NCBI RefSeq assembly: GCF_003688855.1
Contig: NZ_REFW01000001.1
Location: 186,001 to 250,000, forward strand
Source of the DNA: Tessaracoccus antarcticus
GTDB lineage: Bacteria > Actinomycetota > Actinomycetes > Propionibacteriales > Propionibacteriaceae
Length of the DNA: 64,000 bases
Direction: 5' to 3'
Below, in pieces: positions 37,724 through 46,288 of this stretch. The stretch's first letter is position 1. Each line of letters begins with the position of its first letter. The translations under genes were made by a program, and so were the position numbers. The notes below the pieces were generated by a model. It was not told the DNA's origin. It made no database searches and was given only the letters and a program-made list of their open reading frames with translations.

Positions 37724-37751
37724 TTGTACCTACGGTCGCGTAGGTTACGAT
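37724..37751 (+). promoter_or_regulatory. Desaturase operon promoter with palindromic operator in the spacer
   Basis: TTGTAC (37724-37729), 16-bp spacer, TACGAT (37746-37751). The perfect 18-bp palindrome ACCTACG-GTCG-CGTAGGT (37728-37745) fills the spacer. The ATG follows 8 nt after the -10, so the message is probably leaderless. The core TACG-N4-CGTA matches the two sites at 18657-18685. Confidence 0.72.
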
Positions 37752-37759
37752 TGGTAGAC

Positions 37760-38860
37760 ATGGCAGACATAACACCTGCAGCGGGGACACGCCACACGCC
37801 CCCGTGGGGACTCGCAGGAAGAACAGTGGGGCGGTTCGTCAACGCCCTCGTCACCCCGCTGCTCCCCGGTGATTACCTGGACCTCTTCCATCCCCTCCGC
37901 AAGGGGGCAGACCTGCGTGGCAGGGTCATGGCAGTCGAGCGCCATTCCAGCTCTGCCACCACCGTCACCATCCGGCCCGGGCGTGGCTGGAGTGGGCATC
38001 GGCCGGGCCAGTACATCCGGATCGGGGTGGAGGTCAACGGCGTCCGCCTGTGGCGGGCCTACTCCATCACCAGCCGAGTGGGGCAGGCCGATGGACTCAT
38101 CACCATCACCGTTCGCGCCATCCCCGATGGCAAGGTCAGCCATCACGTGCTCCGCAACCTACGCCCCGGCACCATCGTCATGCTCGACCAGGCCACGGGT
38201 GACTTCACGCAACCGTCCCGGCCACCGGCCAAGGTGTTGTTCCTGACAGCGGGAAGTGGAATCACACCTGTCATGGGCATGCTCCGCAACCACCAGTTCG
38301 AGGATGCGGTGGTGGTGCACTCCTCCCCGGACCCGTCCCAGATGCTGTTCGCCGACGAACTGCACAGCCGGGCCTCACGTGGGCAATTCCGTCTCGTGGA
38401 ACGCTTCACCTCCACCGAGGGCACACTCCCCGTCTCCAGCATCGCTGACGTCGTGCCCGACTGGGCCGAGCGCATCGCCTGGGTCTGTGGCCCCACCGGG
38501 CTGCTGGACGACGCCGAGGCCCACTGGGAACAGGAAGGCGCCTCTGCCCTCCTCCACGTGGAGCGGTTCCGCCCCCGCATCATCGCCGAGGGCGAGGGCG
38601 GCTCCGTGACTTTCACCCAGTCCGACGTCACCGTCGACGCCCCCGCTGCCACCCCTTTGCTTGACGTGGGCGAGGACGCTGGTGTCCTCATGCCGTCCGG
38701 GTGCCGCATGGGCATCTGCTTCAACTGCGTCGCCTCCCTGACCTCCGGCGCCGTGCGTGACCTTCGCACCGGCGAGACCACCCAAGCCATCGACGAGGAC
38801 CCCGTCCTCATCCAGACCTGTGTGTCGGCAGCCGCCGGCCCATGCAGCATCAAGCTTTGA
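37760..38860 (+). CDS. Ferredoxin reductase with C-terminal 2Fe-2S domain, electron donor to desaturase
   Basis: NAD(P)H oxidoreductase of 366 residues. An FAD-binding barrel carries RAYSITS near residue 96. The NAD(P)-binding domain has GSGITPVMGML near 168. A C-terminal plant-type 2Fe-2S ferredoxin has CRMGICFNC (C-x4-C-x2-C) and a later Cys in QTC. The layout is that of mycobacterial Rv3230c, the partner of desaturase DesA3. ATG 37760 (MADITPAAG) lies 8 nt from the -10, so no Shine-Dalgarno is expected. The desaturase begins 10 bp after its stop, so reductase and desaturase form a complete electron chain. Confidence 0.92.
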   Translation: MADITPAAGTRHTPPWGLAGRTVGRFVNALVTPLLPGDYLDLFHPLRKGADLRGRVMAVERHSSSATTVTIRPGRGWSGHRPGQYIRIGVEVNGVRLWRAYSITSRVGQADGLITITVRAIPDGKVSHHVLRNLRPGTIVMLDQATGDFTQPSRPPAKVLFLTAGSGITPVMGMLRNHQFEDAVVVHSSPDPSQMLFADELHSRASRGQFRLVERFTSTEGTLPVSSIADVVPDWAERIAWVCGPTGLLDDAEAHWEQEGASALLHVERFRPRIIAEGEGGSVTFTQSDVTVDAPAATPLLDVGEDAGVLMPSGCRMGICFNCVASLTSGAVRDLRTGETTQAIDEDPVLIQTCVSAAAGPCSIKL

Positions 38861-38870
38861 GGATTTGCCA

Positions 38871-40181
38871 ATGAGCAGTGCCACCATTGAATCAACCCGG
38901 CCACGCGTGGACTCCGCGGCACGCACTGCCGAGCGTGCCGTCAACAACCGCATCACCTCCACGCGCCCCGAGGAACAGTCGGCAACCCACGCCAGTGGCA
39001 AGGCCAACCCCATCGCGCACCTGAGTCCTGAGGACATCGAGTCCATCGGGCGCGAACTCGATGCCATCCGCGACTCCGTGATGAGCACCCGTGGCGCCGA
39101 CGACGCGAACTACATCCGTCAGACCATCAAGCTGCAGCGCTGGATCGAGCTCTCGAGCCGCGGCGTCCTGCTGTTCAGCGGGTTCTGGCCGGCCTTCATC
39201 GTCGGCACCGCCGGGCTGACCGTCGCCAAGATCCTCGAGAACACCGAGATCGGCCACAACATCCTCCACGGCCAGTGGGACTGGATGCGCGACCCCAAGA
39301 TCCACTCCTCCTCGTGGGAATGGGACTTCGCCTCCCCCGCCGAGCAGTGGAAGAAGTCCCACAACGTGGGCCACCACACCTACACCAACGTCGTCGGTAT
39401 GGATGACGACCTGGGATACACCATTCTGCGGGTGGACCCTGCACAGGAGTGGGAGCCCAAGCACCTGATCCAGCCCATCACGAACTTCTTCACGGCACTG
39501 ATCTTCGAGTACGGGATCGCCGCCTACGACCTGGACGTCAAGGGCTTCAAGGAAGGCACCAAGGACAAGAAGGAGTTCCTCTCGGATCTGCGGAAGGTCA
39601 TCACCAAGATCCGCAACCAGATGGGCAAGGACTACGTCCTGCACCCGCTCCTCAGCGGCCCCAACTTCCTCACGACCCTGGCCGCCAACGCCATCGCCAA
39701 CACCCTGCGCAACATCTGGACCCACTCGGTCATCTTCTGCGGGCACTTCCCGGAGGGCGTCGAGACGTTCGAGGTGGAGTCCATCGAAGGCGAGACCCGC
39801 GGCGAATGGTACCTGCGCCAGATGCTGGGTTCCGCCAACATCGAGGGCTCCGAGGTGATGCACGTCATGACCGGCAACCTCTCCCACCAGATCGAGCACC
39901 ACCTCTTCCCCGACATGCCGAGCAACCGCTACAAGCAGGTGGCGCCGAAGATCCGCGAGCTCATGGACCGCCACCAGTTGCGCTACGTCACCGGCCCCCT
40001 CCACAAGCAGGTGGGTTCCGCCTGGCACAAGGTGATCAAGTACTCCCTGCCCAACCCGTCTCCCGAGCGTTCCCAGCTCGGACAGGTGGCAGACGTCCTG
40101 GCAGGCAAGGCTGTGCGCGCCGGTGTAGCACTGCTCCACCGGACGCAGCGCCGCCAGTACCGCAGGGCCCTGGCAGCCTGA
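38871..40181 (+). CDS. desA3: Membrane acyl-CoA/fatty-acid desaturase (DesA3-like)
   Basis: Di-iron integral-membrane desaturase introducing a double bond in long-chain acyl-CoA, 436 residues. The three histidine boxes are GHNILHG near residue 128, HNVGHH near 165 and HQIEHH near 341. Hydrophobic helices surround residues ~95-125 and ~205-285. ATG 38871 (MSSATIEST) follows TTTGAGGA. It uses electrons from the adjacent reductase. Membrane-fluidity control is the likely role; the operator links its expression to the branched-chain dehydrogenase operon. Confidence 0.93.
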   Translation: MSSATIESTRPRVDSAARTAERAVNNRITSTRPEEQSATHASGKANPIAHLSPEDIESIGRELDAIRDSVMSTRGADDANYIRQTIKLQRWIELSSRGVLLFSGFWPAFIVGTAGLTVAKILENTEIGHNILHGQWDWMRDPKIHSSSWEWDFASPAEQWKKSHNVGHHTYTNVVGMDDDLGYTILRVDPAQEWEPKHLIQPITNFFTALIFEYGIAAYDLDVKGFKEGTKDKKEFLSDLRKVITKIRNQMGKDYVLHPLLSGPNFLTTLAANAIANTLRNIWTHSVIFCGHFPEGVETFEVESIEGETRGEWYLRQMLGSANIEGSEVMHVMTGNLSHQIEHHLFPDMPSNRYKQVAPKIRELMDRHQLRYVTGPLHKQVGSAWHKVIKYSLPNPSPERSQLGQVADVLAGKAVRAGVALLHRTQRRQYRRALAA

Positions 40182-40238
40182 ACCCAGCACAGGCCCACAC
40201 CCGGGGATAGTGCCACCGTCGGCCCGTAGGATCGGCGA

Positions 40239-41243
40239 ATGGCACGACTGAGGCGCACGTCTCCGCAGATGAAGGGCTGGACGCGTCGCCGTGCCGGCCG
40301 CGGGTTCAGCTACCGCGACGCCGAGGGCCTCGCCCTGGCAAAGGATGAGGTGGCGCGCGTCAAGGCGCTGGCGATTCCCCCCGCCTGGAACGACGTCTGG
40401 ATCTGCCCCGCGCCGAATGGGCACCTGCAGGCGGTGGGCACGGACGCCGCAGGGCGCCGCCAGTACCTGTACCACCCGCAGTGGCGGACGCGCCGCGACC
40501 GCAGCAAGTTCCAGCGCGTCACCGAAGCCGCGCACAACCTCCCGCAGGCCCGTCGCCGCATCGAGGAGGACCTGGCGGTCGACGGCATGGGGCTCGATCG
40601 TGCCTGTGCGACGGCGGTGCGCCTGCTGGACATCGGGTATTTCCGCATCGGCAACGACGCCTACACCGACGCCAACGGCTCCTTCGGCCTCACCACCCTG
40701 GAGCGCCAACACGTGCGCCGGCGCGGCGACTCAGTGGTGTTCTCCTTCATCGGCAAGTCAGGCATCAGCCACACCATCACCGTCGACGACGGACCTGCTG
40801 TGGAGGCACTCGAGGTGATGCGCTCACGTCGCACACACGACAGCCACCGGCTGCTCGCCCACAAAGAGGAGGGCGGCTGGAGCGACCTCAGTTCCTCCGA
40901 CGTGAACGCCTACCTGGCCGGGATCTTCGGCGGCGGCTTCACCGCCAAGGATTTCCGGACGTGGCACGCGACCGTGATCGCCGCCGAGGTACTCGCCCTG
41001 GACGACGAGCCCGGTGACACCAAGGTCTCCCGCAAACGAGCCATCAAACAGGCCGTCATGGAGGTCTCCAGCTATCTCGGCAACACCCCGACCATCGCCC
41101 GGTCCTCCTACATCGATCCGCGGGTGATCGACAGCTACGAGAACGGCCACACCATCCGCGAGACCGCCCGCGGCGTCTACCGCAGCCCTCAGGCACGGCA
41201 GAGGACGCTGGAGCAGGCGGTGCTGGAACTCCTCAGCGGCTGA
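40239..41243 (+). CDS. DNA topoisomerase IB (poxvirus type)
   Basis: Single-strand nicking topoisomerase that relaxes supercoils through a 3'-phosphotyrosine, 334 residues. Motifs include PPAWNDVWICP near residue 48, YFRIGNDAY near 137, GKSG, DFRTWHAT near 240, and catalytic Tyr in SSYIDPRV near residue 290. Length agrees with bacterial TopIB (300-350). There is no Shine-Dalgarno; TAGGAT at 40227-40232 lies 6 nt before the ATG, suggesting a leaderless message. It probably supplements TopA and gyrase in DNA repair or stress. Confidence 0.92.
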   Translation: MARLRRTSPQMKGWTRRRAGRGFSYRDAEGLALAKDEVARVKALAIPPAWNDVWICPAPNGHLQAVGTDAAGRRQYLYHPQWRTRRDRSKFQRVTEAAHNLPQARRRIEEDLAVDGMGLDRACATAVRLLDIGYFRIGNDAYTDANGSFGLTTLERQHVRRRGDSVVFSFIGKSGISHTITVDDGPAVEALEVMRSRRTHDSHRLLAHKEEGGWSDLSSSDVNAYLAGIFGGGFTAKDFRTWHATVIAAEVLALDDEPGDTKVSRKRAIKQAVMEVSSYLGNTPTIARSSYIDPRVIDSYENGHTIRETARGVYRSPQARQRTLEQAVLELLSG

Positions 41244-41338
41244 GTCCGGCGCCCGGTCCCCTGTGAGCGCGTCACCCTGTCCGATCCCCGTGAGGGGAAC
41301 TCCGTGCGGGGTGGGCAGGAGTACTCAGCGAGGGCCGC

Positions 41339-42352
41339 TCAGAGGGATTCGGTCCACCGCGGCGCCGGGATGATCCCGACGGGGTGGGGGATGTCGAACA
41401 ACTCCGGGTGGTTCTCCCACCAGCCCGGGCCCACGTCGAACACCGCTACGTTGCCCGAGTCCCTGTTGGCGACGGCCAGGACGCCGTCGGCCTGGGCGAA
41501 CTGCATGGGCCAGAGGCCCCCGCAGTCCACCTCGGCGACGGGTTCGATGCCACCGCGCGCCCGCGCGAAGATGCCCAACGTGTTCAGTTCACGGTTGGCC
41601 GTCACCACCACCCCGGACTCCGGCTCGAACGTGATGTCGCCCACGTGGTTGCCATCCAGATCGTCGGGCAGCCACCGATGTGAGGACGAGGCCGTGGCGA
41701 CGGCGTCCGGGCCGAGGCGGGACACGCCGTTGGAAAGCTCCAGGCTGGCCCACAACCCACCCGTGTCATCGCGACACATGTGCCGGGGACCCGTCCCCGA
41801 GCGCATCCTGCGATGGATCCCTCGGTGAACCAGCTTGTTGCCGTGCATGGACACGTCGTGGATCACGTCGTTGCCCAGGTCAGTGACCAGCAGGTCGCCG
41901 CCGTTGCGCCCGATCCAGTGCGGATGGGATCGCTCCTGGCGGGTCGGGTCCATCCCAGGACGCTGTTCGAAGGGGAACGTCACGCGGCTCACCACCCCCA
42001 CCACATGTCCGTCGCTGAGTTCAATGGAGGAGACGGTGCCGTCGCCGTAGTTGACCGACAGCAGGCAGACGGGATCGCCGTCGCCTCCGTCATTGTCGAC
42101 GGCGAGCAGGAAACACGGCACCTCCCCGATGCCCGTGACCTCCGACACGGCACCGGAAGCCACGTCGACGGACGTGACCGCCCCTCCGTCGTTGTAGGTG
42201 GCCAGGTAGACGATGGGCAGTCGTGGATGGCAGGCCAGCCCGTTGGCGGCCGCAGCCTCAATGGTCCCCACCACCCGCGACTCGTCGAAGCCGAGTGCAA
42301 CCACGTCCACGTGGCCGTTGCTGTGGCTCGCGACCAGGAATGCTGACTCCAT
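41339..42352 (-). CDS. Beta-propeller protein of the lactonase (6-phosphogluconolactonase-like) family
   Basis: Predicted seven-bladed propeller, 337 residues, cytoplasmic. Family hints are SHPHWIGRNGG, LLVTDLGNDVIH near residue 155, GPRHM near 186, and a late ANRDSGNVAVFD. These match the H-x-H, D-x-G and G-P-R-H spacing of YbhE/Pgl lactonases. ATG 42352 (MESAFLV) follows GGGGAG by 6 nt; a GTG 13 codons upstream lacks one. The substrate is uncertain: 6-phosphogluconolactone is possible and would complement the gluconate genes at 23-25 kb, but the genes are not linked. Confidence 0.78.
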   Translation of the reverse strand: MESAFLVASHSNGHVDVVALGFDESRVVGTIEAAAANGLACHPRLPIVYLATYNDGGAVTSVDVASGAVSEVTGIGEVPCFLLAVDNDGGDGDPVCLLSVNYGDGTVSSIELSDGHVVGVVSRVTFPFEQRPGMDPTRQERSHPHWIGRNGGDLLVTDLGNDVIHDVSMHGNKLVHRGIHRRMRSGTGPRHMCRDDTGGLWASLELSNGVSRLGPDAVATASSSHRWLPDDLDGNHVGDITFEPESGVVVTANRELNTLGIFARARGGIEPVAEVDCGGLWPMQFAQADGVLAVANRDSGNVAVFDVGPGWWENHPELFDIPHPVGIIPAPRWTESL

Positions 42353-42465
42353 GTTCTGCTCCCCATCTCCAACGATCGTTTCGTGGGACACGCTAGCGCC
42401 AAAGCCGCGAGCCCCTTGTTGAAGGAACGAACCCGTGGCCCGGTTCGGCAGACCTCCCTGGGAGG

Positions 42466-42759
42466 TCAGTTGGCGCCGCGACCGGTCTTGCCCTGCAGCC
42501 TGTCGATGTGTTCGGACGCCTCCGCCTTCGTCATGTCGGCATCCAGTTCCTCCCCTGCCTCGCGGGCGAGGGTGTCGAGGTAGCTCTTCTGCGACGCGGT
42601 GATGGGCTCATCGCCCGTGACCCAGTCGGAGGGGTCCTTCTCGGCGCCACTCGCACCGCCGTCCCCACCCAGGGTCTCCTTCCCGGAGGTGTCGTCCATG
42701 CGATCCTGTGCCGCGTTGTCATTCATGTCGCCCGTCGGGGACGTGTTCTCATCGGTCAT
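42466..42759 (-). CDS. DUF3072 small acidic protein
   Basis: 97 residues, cytoplasmic. The first half is acidic, disordered and rich in Asp, Gly and Asn. The second half is a short conserved domain, DWVTGDEPITASQKSYLDTL followed by REAGEEL and KAEASEHIDRLQ, matching DUF3072. Function is unknown; the domain resembles small SAP-like helical modules that pair with DNA or proteins. ATG 42759 is the start of the conserved architecture. It lies 113 bp upstream of the lactonase on the same strand. Confidence 0.82.
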   Translation of the reverse strand: MTDENTSPTGDMNDNAAQDRMDDTSGKETLGGDGGASGAEKDPSDWVTGDEPITASQKSYLDTLAREAGEELDADMTKAEASEHIDRLQGKTGRGAN

Positions 42760-43002
42760 GCCTGACAGCGTAGGTCCCGACACTGACCAGAACGGGGTGC
42801 TGGCGTCACACCCCATCCCTCAGGGTGTGCCGGGGCCGCGCGGCCTGCCCGCGGTCGAAGACGAAGATCACGTCGACCATCTCTGTTGCGGCATTGGGCA
42901 GGGTGAGGTGGATCATTCACGGCGTCCAACCACCGACCTTTCCCGCCTCGCCTCATCACACTCGATAGGCTTACCCAGACAGCCCTCGAGAGAAAGGCCG
43001 TC

Positions 43003-44151
43003 ATGGACCTGTTGACATCCAAGGACATTTCCGAGCTCGCAGCATCGGCGGCAGACGGGACGCATGTCTCGCTGTTTTTGCCGACACACCGTTATGGCAG
43101 CGGCGTGCAAGCGGATCAACTGCAATGGAAGAATCTCATCAGCGGTGTCGAGTCGAAACTGCTCGAAACACTGCGGCGCCCCGACGTGGAAGCGCTCCTG
43201 CAACCAGCCCGCGACCTCCAGATGGATGCGATGGCGTGGCAGTACATGAGCGACGGACTGGCCATGTTCCTGCGGCCCGGCTGGCACCAGACGTACCGCC
43301 TCCCCGCCCCGCTGCCCGAACTTGCCACAGTCGGCGACCACTTCATCACGGGACCGCTGATGCACCTGCTGTCAGGTGACGAGCACTACCTTCTGCTGGC
43401 CCTCAGCCAGAACGAGGTACGACTCATGGACGGCAGCCGCCACACCGTGGTGCAGGTGGAACTCGACGAGGTGCCCACCAGCCTGGCCGACGTCGTCGAG
43501 CCCCGCGAACCCCGCTCGAACACCGTCACCCGGCCGGCGAGTTCAGGAAGTCGCGGGAGGGCCGTCTTCTACGGCCACGGGACGGGCGACGACGCTGCCG
43601 GCGAGGCCGACCTCAAGCGTTTCCTGCGCCAGGTGGCCACCGGGATGCACGACATCCTCCGAGGGCAGAGCGCCCCCCTCGTCCTCGTGGGGCTGGACCC
43701 CACCGTGGCCGCCTACCGCGAGGTCAGCGACTACGGACACGTCCTCCCCGAGGCGGTCATCCGGAACCCCGACGACCTGTCGCCCGAGCAGCTGCACGAA
43801 TTGGCCTGGCCGCACGTCGAGGCGCGACTGCGGGACGAACGCAGCGCACTCATCGACCGGTTCCACGAGCTGAACGGCACAGGCCGCGTCACGAGCGACC
43901 TGGCAGCCGTCCGGGAGGCGGCCTCGCAGGGCCGGGTGGACACCCTGTTCCTCCGCGCCAACCCCTGGTGCTGGGAAGAGGTGGCGGGCGACGAGCTGCC
44001 CGTAGTACTTCTGGGCGCCGACGGCCGCTACGCCGAGTGTGAGGCCCTCGACGCCGCAGCCGTGGACACCCTCGCCAACGGCGGGAAGGTGCACGCCACC
44101 TCGCAGGAGGTCGTTTCCGACAGCCAGGTGGCAGCCATCCTCCGCTACTGA
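43003..44151 (+). CDS. Bacterial archaeo-eukaryotic release-factor-like protein (baeRF family)
   Basis: 382-residue cytoplasmic protein resembling the baeRF families, bacterial relatives of eRF1/Pelota/Vms1. Pointers are the N-terminal VSLFLPTHR near residue 22, PLLILS-type central strand EHYLLLALSQNEVRL near 127, and a C-terminal domain with VDTLFLR and an NGGKVHATSQ end. There is no clear GGQ catalytic loop. GAAAGG precedes ATG 43003 by about 6 nt. Roles proposed for the family are ribosome rescue or tRNA cleavage, not shown for this type. Confidence 0.75.
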   Translation: MDLLTSKDISELAASAADGTHVSLFLPTHRYGSGVQADQLQWKNLISGVESKLLETLRRPDVEALLQPARDLQMDAMAWQYMSDGLAMFLRPGWHQTYRLPAPLPELATVGDHFITGPLMHLLSGDEHYLLLALSQNEVRLMDGSRHTVVQVELDEVPTSLADVVEPREPRSNTVTRPASSGSRGRAVFYGHGTGDDAAGEADLKRFLRQVATGMHDILRGQSAPLVLVGLDPTVAAYREVSDYGHVLPEAVIRNPDDLSPEQLHELAWPHVEARLRDERSALIDRFHELNGTGRVTSDLAAVREAASQGRVDTLFLRANPWCWEEVAGDELPVVLLGADGRYAECEALDAAAVDTLANGGKVHATSQEVVSDSQVAAILRY

Positions 44152-44158
44152 CGGGATC

Positions 44159-44193
44159 ATCGGGTGGTTGTCGGCACTCGTCGGCCACCCGAT
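44159..44193 (+). terminator. Possible terminator after baeRF gene
   Basis: Nine-base arms ATCGGGTGG / CCACCCGAT surround a 17-nt loop, just after the stop codon. No T-tract follows, so the call is tentative. Confidence 0.4.
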
Positions 44194-44271
44194 GCTCGCG
44201 GATCCACCCCGGTGGACAGGAGCCGTGCGGCGCCGGCCACCGGGGGTCTCCGTGGCTGACAGGATGTGCTC

Positions 44272-44964
44272 ATGAAGATCGTTGTCATCGGCGGGTCCGG
44301 GCACGTGGCGTCGCTGGTCGTCCCCCGGTTGGGGGTGGAGCACGACGTCACGGTCGCGGACCTGAAGCAAGCCCCCTGGTGGGACGGGAAGTTCGTCAGC
44401 CTCGACGTGACCGACCACGCCCAACTCCCCGCCCTCTTCGACGGCGTGGAGGCCCTCATCTACATGGCCATGGGACCGATGGAGGGTTGGGGAAGCACCG
44501 CATGGTCCCGGCAGCACTTCGACGTGAACGTCACCGGTGCCTACCTTGCAATCCAGGCGGCAGGCCACGCCGGGGTGAGGCGCATCGTCCACACCAGCTC
44601 CGGCTCCGTCTTCTCCGACTGGGTGAACCGGGATCCCGGTGACAGCCCCGACGCCACCGACGCGTACGGGCTGAGCAAGGGGTGCGGGGAGGTCATCGCG
44701 CGGGCGGCGGCCACCCAGTTCGCCATACCGGTGGTGGCGCTGCGCCTGTTCCTCCCGAAGGAGGACGGTGAGTACCTCGCCATGACCGGCGGCGACGCCG
44801 GCATCGCGACCGCCGGCTCCGACGTCGCGAGGGCATATCTTTCGGCCCTCGCCGCCGACCTGCCCGCCGGCTTCCACACCGTCCACATCAGCGGCAACCG
44901 TGACGAGACGATCGTCGTCGGGTCCGCCCGGGACCTGCTGGGCTGGGAAGCGCTGGTCCACTAG
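44272..44964 (+). CDS. NAD-dependent epimerase/dehydratase family protein
   Basis: Extended short-chain dehydrogenase of 230 residues. The Rossmann motif GGSGHVAS begins near residue 8. The active-site Ser/Tyr set is weak: HTSSGSVFSDW near residue 105 and YGLSKGCGE near 128, giving Y-x3-K. ATG 44272 follows AGGA by 7 nt; GTG 44266 is an alternative. It converges on the glycosyltransferase. The substrate is probably a nucleotide sugar or similar, not determinable. Confidence 0.82.
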   Translation: MKIVVIGGSGHVASLVVPRLGVEHDVTVADLKQAPWWDGKFVSLDVTDHAQLPALFDGVEALIYMAMGPMEGWGSTAWSRQHFDVNVTGAYLAIQAAGHAGVRRIVHTSSGSVFSDWVNRDPGDSPDATDAYGLSKGCGEVIARAAATQFAIPVVALRLFLPKEDGEYLAMTGGDAGIATAGSDVARAYLSALAADLPAGFHTVHISGNRDETIVVGSARDLLGWEALVH

Positions 44965-44988
44965 GAATCGGCGCAGTGTGCACCGTGG

Positions 44989-46266
44989 TCAGCGCCGTCC
45001 CGGCACCAGTGTGGTGCGCTCCAGCCAGTCCGCCGCCGAGGCTGCCCCGTGCTCGATACGGACGAGGCCACCGACATCAGCGGCGCGCCGGACGTAGCCT
45101 TCGCGGTGTGGGCCGTGCGCGAGATCCGCCAGGAGGGCCGCCAGCTTCCGGCTCGTCAGCGTGGCCCGGCGCAGCGGTTGCGGGCCCACCCCCAACTCGT
45201 GGAGTCGGCGTCCGTGGAACGGCTGGTCGAACCCGTGGGCGACGATGGCGGAAGGCACCCCGGCGGCCAGGGCGGCGTTCGTGGTCCCGGCCCCACCGTG
45301 GTGGATCACTGCTGCGCACCGGGGAAACAGCCACCGGTGGTCCACCGTGCGCACGACGTGGACATGTGGGGTGGAGTCGAGGTGCGGAGCGCTGTCATCA
45401 GCACGGTGGATGACCACGACCCCAGCAGCTCCGGCGGCAGCGTCGATGAGTCGGAGATCCTCGGCCGGATCACGGCTGAGCATGCTCCCGAAACCGACGT
45501 ACACGGGCGATGGATTCCTCTGCAGCCACTCCACGAGCTCGTCATCAGGTGGGTTCGGCTCACCGGGGAGTTCCCACGCCCCTGTGACCATGGTGTTCTC
45601 GGGCCAGTCCGGTTGTGGCGGCAGCAGTTCCCGCGAAGCGGCCACCAGCACCGGCATCGCCAGGGCACGGCCGGCCACCGCCCATGGTGAGCGCCATGGA
45701 AGTCGCAGCGCTCGGCGCACCACCCTCTCAAGGGGGTGCCCGAGGGCGAGACTCCCGGTCCAGACGCCGTGCCGGGTCCACAATCCGACCAACCGGTTCG
45801 GTCGCTTCGTCAACGGCGACATCATGGCCATCGGACCGGACGACGGCAGCGTCGCACTGAAGGTGACGTGCACCACGTGGCAGCCCCGGTCCTCGGCCAG
45901 CGCCAGCGCCGCTGCGACGCCCACCACACCCGTGACCACCACGTCATCGGAACGGATGTGGGTGAACAGGACGGGTGCCAGCGTGCCGGCGATCCTCCAC
46001 TGCCACCCCTGCAGTCCGACGGCAGCCAGGACCGGGTTGCCGATGAGGCCCTGCGCCCTGCGCTGGTCCTGCGCGTGCTCCACGAGGCCGGCACCGAGGC
46101 TGACGCACGGGATGCCCTGGGTGCGCGGAATGCCCACGTACTCGGGGTGTGCGAGCACCAGCGTTTCCGTGCCACGCTCCGCCAACTCCCGGGCGAGGGC
46201 CACCATCGGCAACACGTCGCCGCGGGATCCGATGGCGAGGAAGACAACACGCGGCATGCCCGTCAT
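44989..46266 (-). CDS. MGT/UGT-type glycosyltransferase (GT1)
   Basis: Nucleotide-sugar-dependent glycosyltransferase of the GT-B fold, 425 residues. The N-terminal acceptor domain begins VVFLAIGSRGDVLPM, typical of the sterol/macrolide group. The C-terminal donor domain carries VYVGFGSM and HHGGAGTTNAALAAGVP near residue 345, the signature of GT1. It has no signal peptide. Start 46266 or 46257 is ambiguous: both ATGs lie 3 codons apart with a weak AGG. It may glycosylate a lipid or secondary metabolite; no biosynthetic cluster surrounds it. Confidence 0.85.
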   Translation of the reverse strand: MTGMPRVVFLAIGSRGDVLPMVALARELAERGTETLVLAHPEYVGIPRTQGIPCVSLGAGLVEHAQDQRRAQGLIGNPVLAAVGLQGWQWRIAGTLAPVLFTHIRSDDVVVTGVVGVAAALALAEDRGCHVVHVTFSATLPSSGPMAMMSPLTKRPNRLVGLWTRHGVWTGSLALGHPLERVVRRALRLPWRSPWAVAGRALAMPVLVAASRELLPPQPDWPENTMVTGAWELPGEPNPPDDELVEWLQRNPSPVYVGFGSMLSRDPAEDLRLIDAAAGAAGVVVIHRADDSAPHLDSTPHVHVVRTVDHRWLFPRCAAVIHHGGAGTTNAALAAGVPSAIVAHGFDQPFHGRRLHELGVGPQPLRRATLTSRKLAALLADLAHGPHREGYVRRAADVGGLVRIEHGAASAADWLERTTLVPGRR

Positions 46267-46288
46267 CCTGCCACCGTCGCCCAAGGAC

